Assembly (NCBI GenBank): GCA_002360535.1
Contig: DEQR01000029.1
Span: forward strand, 1-9,829
Length of the DNA stretch: 9,829 nt
Direction of reading: 5' to 3'
Source of the DNA: Thiobacillus sp. UBA3361
GTDB taxonomy: Bacteria; Pseudomonadota; Gammaproteobacteria; Burkholderiales; Thiobacillaceae
The notes under the pieces are model-generated. The model searched no databases and had not been told where the DNA came from. It was given only the letters and a program-made list of their open reading frames with translations. Of this stretch, positions 1 to 5,270 are shown piece after piece. Every line of letters starts with the position of its first letter. Position 1 is the first letter of the stretch. The translations under genes were made by a program, and so were the position numbers.

Positions 1-21
1 GTGGCCAAGATCATCGAGTAA
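1..21 (+). CDS. tuf: Elongation factor Tu, last six codons and stop (partial)
   Basis: The first 20 bases read in frame as V-A-K-I-I-E followed by TAA (19-21). EF-Tu proteins of many Gammaproteobacteria end in GAGVVAK plus a few variable residues, and VAKIIE fits a Pseudomonas-like tail. EF-Tu delivers aminoacyl-tRNA to the ribosomal A site as a GTP complex. Its place just before rpsJ matches the str operon (rpsL-rpsG-fusA-tuf) abutting the S10 operon. Only the very end is visible, so the call rests on six residues plus gene order. Confidence 0.8.
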   Translation: MAKIIE

Positions 22-25
22 CCAG

Positions 26-54
26 TAGCCATGTCGGAAAAGGGCGGCTATAAT
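26..54 (+). promoter_or_regulatory. Candidate S10 operon promoter (PS10)
   Basis: A perfect -10 hexamer TATAAT lies at 49-54. Seventeen bases upstream, TAGCCA at 26-31 matches four of six positions of TTGACA. The bases after the -10 are GC-rich (CCCGCCC), a discriminator type that often goes with stringent (ppGpp/DksA) control. Transcription would be expected to start near 61-62, leaving a leader of only about 22 nt before rpsJ. The -35 is weak and begins five bases after the tuf stop. Seen: the hexamers and spacing. Inferred: activity and start site. Confidence 0.6.
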
Positions 55-67
55 CCCGCCCTTTTCC
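36..67 (+). terminator. Hairpin at tuf/rpsJ junction, terminator-like, with -10 box in its loop
   Basis: Arms 36-47 (GGAAAAGGGCGG) and 56-67 (CCGCCCTTTTCC) are perfectly complementary over 12 bp, with the 8-nt loop CTATAATC. The core reads AAAA, GC stem, loop, GC stem, TTTT, which is the form of a short bidirectional intrinsic terminator, although the T run has only four bases and is followed by CC. Transcripts coming from tuf would contain the full hairpin; transcripts starting at about 61 would contain only part of the right arm and so escape it. Confidence 0.55.
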
Positions 68-83
68 AGTTTTGGGAAACATA

Positions 84-395
84 ATGCAAAGCCAGAAAAT
101 TCGCATCCGACTGAAGGCATACGATTACAAGCTGATCGATCAGTCGGCCATGGAGATCGTGGATACCGCCAAGCGCACCGGCGCAGTGGTCAAGGGCCCC
201 GTGCCCCTGCCGACCGCCATCGAGCGATTCGATATCCTGCGTTCCCCGCACGTGAACAAGACCTCCCGCGATCAGCTGGAAATCCGTACCCACAAGCGCC
301 TGATGGACATCATCGACCCCACCGACAAGACGGTGGATGCACTGATGAAGCTCGATCTGCCCGCCGGTGTGGATGTCGAGATCAAATTGCAGTAA
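84..395 (+). CDS. rpsJ: 30S ribosomal protein S10
   Basis: 103 residues, the same length as E. coli S10. The protein begins MQSQKIRIRLKAYD and contains the hallmark segments AKRTGA (29-34), GPVPLPT (38-44), SPHVNK (54-59) and EIRTH (66-70). S10 sits in the head of the 30S subunit near the A site; in E. coli it also acts as NusE in transcription antitermination with NusB. The ATG at 84 is chosen because it gives the family N-terminus and has GGGA six bases upstream; an in-frame TTG at 72 would add four residues unlike the family. Alanine stands at residue 45, where many S10 proteins have a basic residue. First gene of the S10 operon. Confidence 0.98.
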   Translation: MQSQKIRIRLKAYDYKLIDQSAMEIVDTAKRTGAVVKGPVPLPTAIERFDILRSPHVNKTSRDQLEIRTHKRLMDIIDPTDKTVDALMKLDLPAGVDVEIKLQ

Positions 396-479
396 CGAAT
401 TCGCTGTATTGAGCGGGGCAGCGTCCCCGGTTAACTCGCCGGCCAATTGAAGTCGGCGCCTTTTATAGGAAATGAGAAC
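396..479 (+). promoter_or_regulatory. rpsJ-rplC spacer with two hairpins, possible attenuator
   Basis: This 84-nt spacer is long for an operon whose other internal gaps are 13 nt or less. Hairpin 1 pairs CGGGG (414-418) with CCCCG (425-429) around a 6-nt loop. Hairpin 2 pairs CGCCGGC (437-443) with GTCGGCG (452-458), with one G-U pair and an 8-nt loop, and is followed by CC and TTTT (461-464), so it resembles a weak terminator. The rplC ribosome site AGGAA (467-471) follows at once. The structures are seen in the sequence; a role in attenuation or in L4 feedback is only a hypothesis. Confidence 0.4.
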
Positions 480-1124
480 ATGACGATAGGCCTTGTCGGT
501 CGGAAGATCGGCATGACCCGCGTTTTCGCCGAGGATGGCGCGTCCATTCCGGTGACCGTGCTGGACATGTCGAACAATCGCGTCAGCCAAGTCAAATCCG
601 CCGCCTCGGATGGCTACGATGCCGTGCAGGTTGCCTTCGGCAGCCGCAAGGCCAGCCGGGTAAGCAAACCGATGGCGGGTCATTACGCCAAGGCGGGTGT
701 GCAGGCTGCTTCCTCCCTAACCGAATTCCGCGTTACCGCCGATGCGCTGTCCCAATATCAGGCCGGTTCGACGCTATCCGTTGAACTGTTTCAGCCCGGC
801 CAGCACGTCGATGTATCCGGCGTGACCCTGGGCAAGGGTTTCGCGGGCACCATCAAGCGGCACAACTTCAGTTCCCAGCGCGCCTCCCACGGTAACTCCC
901 GCTCGCACAACGTGCCCGGCTCCATCGGTCAGGCCCAGGACCCCGGCCGTATCTTCCCCGGCAAGCGCATGTCCGGCCACATGGGCGCGGTCAACCGCAC
1001 CGTGCAGAACCTGGAGGTGGTGCGCGTCGATGCCGAGCGTCAGCTGCTGTTGGTCAAGGGCGCCGTGCCCGGTGCCAAGGGCGGCGAAGTGATGGTGCGT
1101 CCGGCCGTGAAAGGGGGTGCCTGA
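480..1124 (+). CDS. rplC: 50S ribosomal protein L3
   Basis: 214 residues (E. coli 209). The start ATG at 480 gives MTIGLVGRKIGMTRVF, the conserved N-terminus, with AGGAA eight bases upstream; a TTG at 447 would add eleven unrelated residues. Other family segments are GKGFAGTIKRHNF (118-130), the extended loop HGNSRSHNVPGSIGQ (137-151) and VRVDAERQLLLVKGAVPG near the C-terminus. L3 is one of the first proteins to bind 23S rRNA and its loop reaches the peptidyl-transferase centre. Gln151 corresponds to the glutamine methylated by PrmB in E. coli. The stop TGA shares its last base with the rplD start. Confidence 0.98.
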   Translation: MTIGLVGRKIGMTRVFAEDGASIPVTVLDMSNNRVSQVKSAASDGYDAVQVAFGSRKASRVSKPMAGHYAKAGVQAASSLTEFRVTADALSQYQAGSTLSVELFQPGQHVDVSGVTLGKGFAGTIKRHNFSSQRASHGNSRSHNVPGSIGQAQDPGRIFPGKRMSGHMGAVNRTVQNLEVVRVDAERQLLLVKGAVPGAKGGEVMVRPAVKGGA

Positions 1125-1747
1125 TGGATCTCAAGCTCATCAATGATCAGGGCCAGGATTCCGGCGCGGTGAGTGCCTCCGACACCTTGTTCGGCCGCGA
1201 ATATAACGAGGCCCTGGTGCATCAGCTGGTCACCGCCTACATGGCCAATGCCCGCAGCGGCAATCGTGCCCAGAAGGACCGTACCGACGTCAAGCACACC
1301 ACCCACAAGCCCTGGCGGCAAAAGGGTACCGGCCGTGCCCGTTCGGGTATGTCCTCCAGCCCGATCTGGCGTGGCGGCGGCAAGGCCTTCCCGTCCAGCC
1401 CCGACGAGAACTTCACCCAGAAGATGAACCGTAAGATGTTCCGCGCCGGCATCGCCGCCATACTTTCGCAGCTTGCGCGAGACGGCCGTCTGCGGGTGAT
1501 CGACGGCATCAGCGTGGATGGTCCCAAGACCAAGGTGCTGGCCGGCAAGATCAAGGCCATGGGGATCGACAACCGGGTACTGATCATCGCCAGCGAAGTG
1601 GATGACAACCTGTGGCTGTCCTCCCGCAATTTGGCCAACGTCCTGGTGCTGGAGCCGCAGCAGGCCGACCCGGTCAGCCTGATCCGTTTCGATCAGGTGC
1701 TGATTACCAAGGACGCGGTCAAGTCTTTCGAGGAGATCTACGCATGA
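1124..1747 (+). CDS. rplD: 50S ribosomal protein L4
   Basis: 207 residues (E. coli 201). The N-terminal part has FGREYNEALVHQLV (23-36); the extended tunnel loop has KPWRQKGTGRARSG (62-75) and SPIWRGGG (79-86). This loop lines the peptide exit tunnel, and Lys67 corresponds to E. coli Lys63, a macrolide-resistance position, which is unchanged here. In E. coli L4 is also the feedback regulator of the S10 operon; the E. coli-type leader it acts on has no room before rpsJ in this window. The start codon overlaps the rplC stop by one base (TGATG), which suggests translational coupling. Confidence 0.98.
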   Translation: MDLKLINDQGQDSGAVSASDTLFGREYNEALVHQLVTAYMANARSGNRAQKDRTDVKHTTHKPWRQKGTGRARSGMSSSPIWRGGGKAFPSSPDENFTQKMNRKMFRAGIAAILSQLARDGRLRVIDGISVDGPKTKVLAGKIKAMGIDNRVLIIASEVDDNLWLSSRNLANVLVLEPQQADPVSLIRFDQVLITKDAVKSFEEIYA

Positions 1748-2055
1748 ACGCCGTGAAATTCAACGAGGAGCGCCTGTTGCAGGTGATCCTGGCGCCGGTG
1801 ATCTCCGAGAAGTCCACCATGATCGCCGACAAGCGCGAGCAGGTTGCCCTGCGCGTGGCGCCGGATGCGACCAAGCCCGAGATCAAGGCGGCGGTGGAAT
1901 TGCTGTTCAAGGTGCAGGTCAAGGACGTGCAGGTGTCGAACGTCAAGGGCAAGAATAAGCGTTTCGGCCGCACCTTCGGGCGCCGGGCCAACTGGAAGAA
2001 GGCCTATGTCTGCCTCCGGCCCGGTCAGGAACTCAACTTCGTGGCGGGGGAATAA
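1744..2055 (+). CDS. rplW: 50S ribosomal protein L23
   Basis: 103 residues (E. coli 100). The frame stays open further upstream inside rplD, but the ATG at 1744, overlapping the rplD stop as ATGA, gives the family N-terminus with EERLLQVILAPVISEKS (8-24). Further conserved parts are DATKPEIKAAVE (41-52) and RRANWKKAYVCL (80-91). L23 lies at the tunnel exit and is the docking site for trigger factor and SRP; Glu22 corresponds to E. coli Glu18, needed for trigger factor binding. The segment VKGKNKRFGRTFGRR (68-81) forms the loop that reaches into the tunnel. Confidence 0.98.
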   Translation: MNAVKFNEERLLQVILAPVISEKSTMIADKREQVALRVAPDATKPEIKAAVELLFKVQVKDVQVSNVKGKNKRFGRTFGRRANWKKAYVCLRPGQELNFVAGE

Positions 2056-2058
2056 ACC

Positions 2059-2883
2059 ATGGCACTGGTGAAAGTCAAACCCACTTCCAACGGCCGCCGT
2101 GCCGTGGTCAAGGTGGTCACGCCGGGCCTGCACAAAGGCAAGCCCCACGCAGCCCTGCTGGAAAAGCAGAATCGCGGCTCCGGCCGCAACAACAACGGCC
2201 ACATCACGGTTCGCCACAAGGGCGGCGGCCACAAGCAGCACTATCGTATCGTCGATTTCAAGCGCGACAAGGATGGCATCCCCGCCAAGGTTGAGCGCCT
2301 GGAATACGATCCGAATCGCAGCGCGCATCTGGCTCTGCTGTGCTACGCCGATGGCGAGCGCCGTTACATCATCGCTCCGCGCGGTCTTGAGGTCGGTGCC
2401 GCTGTGATGAGCGGTTCCGAGGCCCCGATCAAGCCGGGTAGCGCCATGCCCCTACGCAACATGCCGGTGGGTACCAGCGTGCACTGCGTCGAAATGATGC
2501 CCGGCAAGGGGGCGCAGATCGCCCGCGCCGCCGGCACCAGCGTGCAACTGCTGGCCCGCGAAGGCAGCTATGCGATGCTGCGTCTGCGTTCCGGCGAGAT
2601 TCGCAAGGTGCACGTGGATTGCCGCGCCACCATCGGCGAGGTGGGCAACGAAGAGCATAGCCTGCGTTCCATCGGCAAGGCCGGCGCCAACCGCTGGCGT
2701 GGTATCCGTCCGACGGTACGGGGCGTGGCCATGAACCCGATCGACCACCCGCACGGTGGTGGCGAGGGCCGTACCGGCGAGGCGCGTGAGCCCGTCAGTC
2801 CGTGGGGCGTGCCTTGCAAGGGCTACCGCACCCGTAGCAACAAGCGCACGAGCAACATGATCGTGCGGCGCCGTTCCGCATAA
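2059..2883 (+). CDS. rplB: 50S ribosomal protein L2
   Basis: 274 residues (E. coli 273). Recognised by KPTSNGRRAVVKV (7-19), GGRNNNG-like SGRNNNGHIT (41-50), GGGHKQHYRIVDFKRDKDG (55-73), LEYDPNRSA (81-89) and the signature AMNPIDHPHGGGEG (224-237). His230, counted from Met, corresponds to E. coli His229 (numbered without Met), reported as important for peptidyl transfer. L2 is a primary 23S rRNA binder with an OB-fold and an SH3-like domain, and helps join the subunits. The start at 2059 lies three bases after the rplW stop, with its GGGGGAA ribosome site inside the last rplW codons. Confidence 0.99.
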   Translation: MALVKVKPTSNGRRAVVKVVTPGLHKGKPHAALLEKQNRGSGRNNNGHITVRHKGGGHKQHYRIVDFKRDKDGIPAKVERLEYDPNRSAHLALLCYADGERRYIIAPRGLEVGAAVMSGSEAPIKPGSAMPLRNMPVGTSVHCVEMMPGKGAQIARAAGTSVQLLAREGSYAMLRLRSGEIRKVHVDCRATIGEVGNEEHSLRSIGKAGANRWRGIRPTVRGVAMNPIDHPHGGGEGRTGEAREPVSPWGVPCKGYRTRSNKRTSNMIVRRRSA

Positions 2884-2896
2884 GAGGTAAGTCGAT

Positions 2897-3172
2897 ATGG
2901 CACGTTCAGTCAAAAAAGGTCCCTTCGTCGACGCCCATTTGATGGCGAAGGTGGAAAAGGCCCAGGCCGCCGGGGACAAGAAGCCCATCAAGACCTGGTC
3001 GCGTCGTTCCACCGTCCTGCCCGATTTCATCGGTCTGACAATCGCGGTGCACAACGGCAAGCAGCACATCCCCGTCTTTGTGACGGAAAACATGGTTGGC
3101 CACAAGTTGGGCGAGTTTTCCATTACTCGCACCTTCAAGGGCCATGCCGCCGACAAGAAAGCCAAGAAGTAA
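2897..3172 (+). CDS. rpsS: 30S ribosomal protein S19
   Basis: 91 residues (E. coli 92). Begins MARSVKKGPFVDAHL and carries TWSRRST (33-39), IGLTIAVHNGKQHIPVFV (45-62), MVGHKLGEF (66-74) and the basic tail GHAADKKAKK. S19 sits in the head of the 30S subunit, binds 16S rRNA with S13, and takes part in bridges to the large subunit. GAGGT at 2884-2888 gives a good ribosome site eight bases before the ATG. The gap after rplB is 13 nt. Confidence 0.98.
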   Translation: MARSVKKGPFVDAHLMAKVEKAQAAGDKKPIKTWSRRSTVLPDFIGLTIAVHNGKQHIPVFVTENMVGHKLGEFSITRTFKGHAADKKAKK

Positions 3173-3184
3173 GGAGCCTATAGC

Positions 3185-3514
3185 ATGGAAACATCCGCAA
3201 TCCTGCGCGGTACCCGCCTTTCCGCGCAAAAGGCCCGTCTGGTGGCTGATCTGGTCCGTGGCAAGCCGGTGGACAAGGCCCTCGACATCCTGGCCTTCAC
3301 CCCCAAGAAGGCCGCCGTGGTCATCAAGAAGGTGCTGGAGTCGGCCATCGCCAACGCCGAGCACAACGATGGCGCCGACATCGACGAGCTCAAGGTCAAG
3401 AGCATCTACGTCGATCAGGGTGCGACGCTGCGCCGTTTCGCCGCGCGCGCCAAGGGCCGTGGCGCCAAGATCATGAAACCCACCTGTCACATCACTGTGA
3501 CGGTTGGCGACTGA
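3185..3514 (+). CDS. rplV: 50S ribosomal protein L22
   Basis: 109 residues (E. coli 110). Contains SAQKARLVADLVRGK (13-27), ALDILAFTPKKAA (32-44), the strongly conserved LESAIANAEHNDGADIDEL (51-69) and the beta-hairpin TLRRFAARAKGRG (81-93) that narrows the exit tunnel. Deletions in this hairpin cause erythromycin resistance in E. coli; no deletion is seen here. AAGGAG (3171-3176) overlaps the rpsS stop and lies eight bases before the start. Confidence 0.98.
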   Translation: METSAILRGTRLSAQKARLVADLVRGKPVDKALDILAFTPKKAAVVIKKVLESAIANAEHNDGADIDELKVKSIYVDQGATLRRFAARAKGRGAKIMKPTCHITVTVGD

Positions 3515-3523
3515 GGTAAGACT

Positions 3524-4225
3524 ATGGGACAGAAGATACATCCGACCGGTTTTCGCCTGAGCGTCAACCGTGGCTGGACCTCCAAATGGTTCGCCAACAC
3601 AAAGACCTACGCGACGACGCTGGGCGAGGATCTGAAGGTGCGCACCTTCCTGAAGAAGAAACTCGCGCATGCCTCCCTCTCCCGCATCGTCATCGAGCGG
3701 CCCGCCAAGAATGCCCGCATCACCCTGTTCTCGGCCCGTCCAGGCGTGGTGATCGGTAAGAAGGGCGAGGATATCGAGGCCCTGCGCAAGCAATTGCAGG
3801 CCATGATGTCCGTACCGGTGACCCTGAACATCGAGGAGGTGCGCAAGCCCGAACTCGACGCCCAGATCATCGCTGCCTCCATTGCCAACCAGCTCGAGCG
3901 CCGTATCATGTTCCGCCGTGCCATGAAGCGTTCCATGCAGAGCGCCATGCGCTTCGGTGCCCAGGGCATCAAGATCATGTCTTCCGGCCGCCTGAACGGC
4001 GCCGAGATCGCGCGCACCGAGTGGTACCGCGAAGGCCGCGTACCGTTGCACACCCTGCGCGCCGACATTGATTACGGTTTCGCCGAGGCCAACACCACCT
4101 ACGGCGTGATCGGCATCAAGGTCTGGGTTTATAAAGGCGAGAACCTGGGCCGGGGCGAGAAGCCCGTCGCCGCCCCCGAGCCCGAGCGTCGTCCGCGCCG
4201 TCAGCCGCGCGCGCCCAAGGAGTAA
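3524..4225 (+). CDS. rpsC: 30S ribosomal protein S3
   Basis: 233 residues, the same as E. coli. Begins MGQKIHPTGFRLSV. The type II KH domain carries the loop VIGKKGED (76-83) with the GxxG motif. The basic patch RRAMKR holds Arg131, Arg132 and Lys135, which in E. coli S3 form part of the mRNA helicase at the entry channel. The C-terminal 20 residues are rich in Arg, Pro and Glu and are probably disordered, a variable part of this family. Ribosome site GAGGTAAG (3513-3520) overlaps the rplV stop. Confidence 0.99.
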   Translation: MGQKIHPTGFRLSVNRGWTSKWFANTKTYATTLGEDLKVRTFLKKKLAHASLSRIVIERPAKNARITLFSARPGVVIGKKGEDIEALRKQLQAMMSVPVTLNIEEVRKPELDAQIIAASIANQLERRIMFRRAMKRSMQSAMRFGAQGIKIMSSGRLNGAEIARTEWYREGRVPLHTLRADIDYGFAEANTTYGVIGIKVWVYKGENLGRGEKPVAAPEPERRPRRQPRAPKE

Positions 4226-4231
4226 CGCATC

Positions 4232-4648
4232 ATGCTGCAACCCAACCGCAGAAAATACCGCAAGGAACAGAAGGGCCGTAATACCGGCCTGGCGACCCGC
4301 GGCGCCAAGGTGAGCTTCGGCGAGTACGGCCTCAAGGCCATCGCTCGCGGCCGTTTGACCGCGCGTCAGATCGAGGCCGCCCGGCGCGCCATGACCCGCC
4401 ACATTAAACGGGGCGGTCGTATCTGGATCCGCATATTCCCGGACAAACCGATCTCCCAGAAGCCCGCCGAGGTGCGTATGGGTAACGGCAAGGGCAACCC
4501 GGAATACTGGGTCGCCGAGATCCAGCCCGGCAAGGTGCTGTACGAAATGGATGGCGTGGACGAGACGCTGGCTCGAGAGGCCTTCCGTCTGGCGGCGGCC
4601 AAGCTGCCCATCGCCACCACCTTTGTCACCCGTCAGATTGGAGTCTGA
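4232..4648 (+). CDS. rplP: 50S ribosomal protein L16
   Basis: 138 residues (E. coli 136). Begins MLQPNRRKYRK and contains FGEYGLKAIARGRLTARQIEA (29-49), RRAMTRHIKR (51-60), IWIRIFPDKPI (64-74), MGNGKGNPEYWVAEIQPGK (83-101) and AREAFRLAAAKLP. L16 helps to place A-site tRNA next to the peptidyl-transferase centre. Arg82 corresponds to E. coli Arg81, the residue hydroxylated by YcfD/RoxA; whether that enzyme exists here cannot be seen. The ribosome site AAGGAG (4217-4222) lies in the last codons of rpsC. Confidence 0.98.
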   Translation: MLQPNRRKYRKEQKGRNTGLATRGAKVSFGEYGLKAIARGRLTARQIEAARRAMTRHIKRGGRIWIRIFPDKPISQKPAEVRMGNGKGNPEYWVAEIQPGKVLYEMDGVDETLAREAFRLAAAKLPIATTFVTRQIGV

Positions 4649-4650
4649 GC

Positions 4651-4851
4651 ATGACTATCAGCGAACTCCGCGGCAAGAACATCGACGAGTTGAAGGAAGA
4701 GCTCAAGGCGCTGCTGCGCGCCCAGTTCAGCCTGCGCATGCAGCTTGCCACCCAGCAGACCAACAAGACCCACGAACTCCGCAAGGTGGGTCGCGACATC
4801 GCCCGCGTGCACACCCTGATGGGCGAGGCGCGGCGTAAGTCGGCGGCATAA
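4651..4851 (+). CDS. rpmC: 50S ribosomal protein L29
   Basis: 66 residues (E. coli 63). A short, fully helical protein with the family pattern ELRGKNIDELKEEL (5-18), LLRAQFSLRMQLATQQ (21-36) and HELRKVGRDIARV (41-53). L29 lies beside L23 at the tunnel exit. GGAG at 4640-4643, inside the end of rplP, is seven bases before the ATG; the gap is only two bases, so translation is probably coupled to rplP. Confidence 0.97.
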   Translation: MTISELRGKNIDELKEELKALLRAQFSLRMQLATQQTNKTHELRKVGRDIARVHTLMGEARRKSAA

Positions 4852-4854
4852 GAG
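4851..4854 (+). promoter_or_regulatory. Ribosome binding site deciding the rpsQ start
   Basis: AGAG here touches the ATG at 4855 with no spacer but is nine bases from the ATG at 4864. The second ATG is therefore the more likely start of rpsQ. Confidence 0.5.
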
Positions 4855-4863
4855 ATGACGACC

Positions 4864-5133
4864 ATGAACGAAGCCCGAGCCAAGATCGTCCGCGCCATGA
4901 CCGGCACGGTGGTCAGCGACAAGATGGACAAGACCGTCACCGTGTTGGTGGAGCGCAAGGTCAAGCACCCGCTCTATGGCAAGGTGATCCGCAAGTCCAA
5001 GAAGTACCACGCCCACGACGAGAACAACGAGTTCCAGTCCGGCGATACCGTGGTGATCGAGGAATGCCGTCCGCTGTCCAAGAGCAAGACCTGGAAGGTG
5101 GTACGACTGATCGAAAAAGCCCGCATCGTCTAA
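4864..5133 (+). CDS. rpsQ: 30S ribosomal protein S17
   Basis: 89 residues from the ATG at 4864 (E. coli 84). An in-frame ATG at 4855 would add MTT, but it directly touches the only purine-rich ribosome site, so 4864 is preferred with modest certainty. Conserved parts are TGTVVSDKMDKTVTVLVER (13-31), KHPLYGKVIRKSKKYHAHDE (34-53), GDTVVIEECRPLSKSKTWKV (60-79) of the OB-fold. S17 is a primary 16S rRNA binder that helps fold the 5' domain. Last gene of the S10 operon; it ends in tandem stops TAATAA (5131-5136), just before the spc promoter. Confidence 0.97.
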   Translation: MNEARAKIVRAMTGTVVSDKMDKTVTVLVERKVKHPLYGKVIRKSKKYHAHDENNEFQSGDTVVIEECRPLSKSKTWKVVRLIEKARIV

Positions 5134-5142
5134 TAAAGACGC

Positions 5143-5171
5143 TTGCATTGCGTGGCGCGGGCCTCTATAAT
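5143..5171 (+). promoter_or_regulatory. spc operon promoter (Pspc)
   Basis: TTGCAT (5143-5148; four of six to TTGACA) and a perfect TATAAT (5166-5171) are separated by exactly 17 bases. The stretch TAATAAAGA just upstream of the -35 is AT-rich and sits where an UP-element proximal half would lie. The discriminator CCGCGCC is very GC-rich, typical of promoters under stringent control. The start would be near 5178-5179. Place and order match Pspc of E. coli, between rpsQ and rplN. Hexamers and spacing are seen; function is inferred. Confidence 0.8.
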
Positions 5172-5182
5172 CCGCGCCTTTT
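5154..5182 (+). terminator. GC hairpin around the Pspc -10 box, followed by TTTT
   Basis: GGCGCGG (5154-5160) pairs perfectly with CCGCGCC (5172-5178) around an 11-nt loop that contains TATAAT, and TTTT follows (5179-5182). Read-through RNA from the S10 operon would form this terminator-like structure, while RNA starting at Pspc lacks the left arm. The T run is short, so only partial termination is likely. The design copies that at 36-67. Confidence 0.45.
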
Positions 5183-5270
5183 AACCCGCTGGCCTTCGGT
5201 CAAGCGGCTTAGCCCTTCGGGATCCAAAACTGCCAGGCCCGGCCAGGCAAGTTGGATGGAGTAGGAAACC
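5179..5270 (+). promoter_or_regulatory. Structured leader of the spc transcript
   Basis: About 90 nt between the likely start and rplN hold three hairpins in a row. The first pairs CCGCT (5186-5190) with AGCGG (5203-5207) and has an inner GGCC/GGTC helix with a TTCG-type tip. The second is CCCTTCGGG (5213-5221). The third is 5231-5249, TGCC-A-GGC paired with GCC-A-GGCA around CCG, with an A-A mismatch; it also contains GCCAGGC twice, at 5232-5238 and 5242-5248. The rplN ribosome site (GGAG 5258-5261, AGGAA 5263-5267 region) remains free. No known riboswitch is recognised; the leader may stabilise the mRNA or bind a regulator. Confidence 0.45.

Noticed and set aside
72..83. TTG at 72 as an earlier rpsJ start
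   Set aside because: It would add MGNI before the canonical S10 N-terminus and would use up the GGGA ribosome site of the ATG at 84.
387..412. Possible promoter in the rpsJ-rplC spacer (TTGCAG with TATTGA)
   Set aside because: The spacing is only 14 bases and the -10 match is poor.
447..479. TTG at 447 as an earlier rplC start
   Set aside because: The added residues do not resemble L3, and the start would lie within hairpin 2, while the ATG at 480 has AGGAA at a good distance.
2906..4402. Very long open frame on the minus strand (498 codons) opposite rpsS-rplV-rpsC-rplP
   Set aside because: It is antisense to four clearly conserved ribosomal genes, has low-complexity composition rich in Gly, Ala, Leu, His and Asp, and shows no recognisable domain. 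Such frames arise from G/C bias at third codon positions.
5183..5270. tRNA or known riboswitch in the rpsQ-rplN spacer
   Set aside because: No T-loop sequence GTTCRANYC, no cloverleaf and no known aptamer core; only simple hairpins are present.
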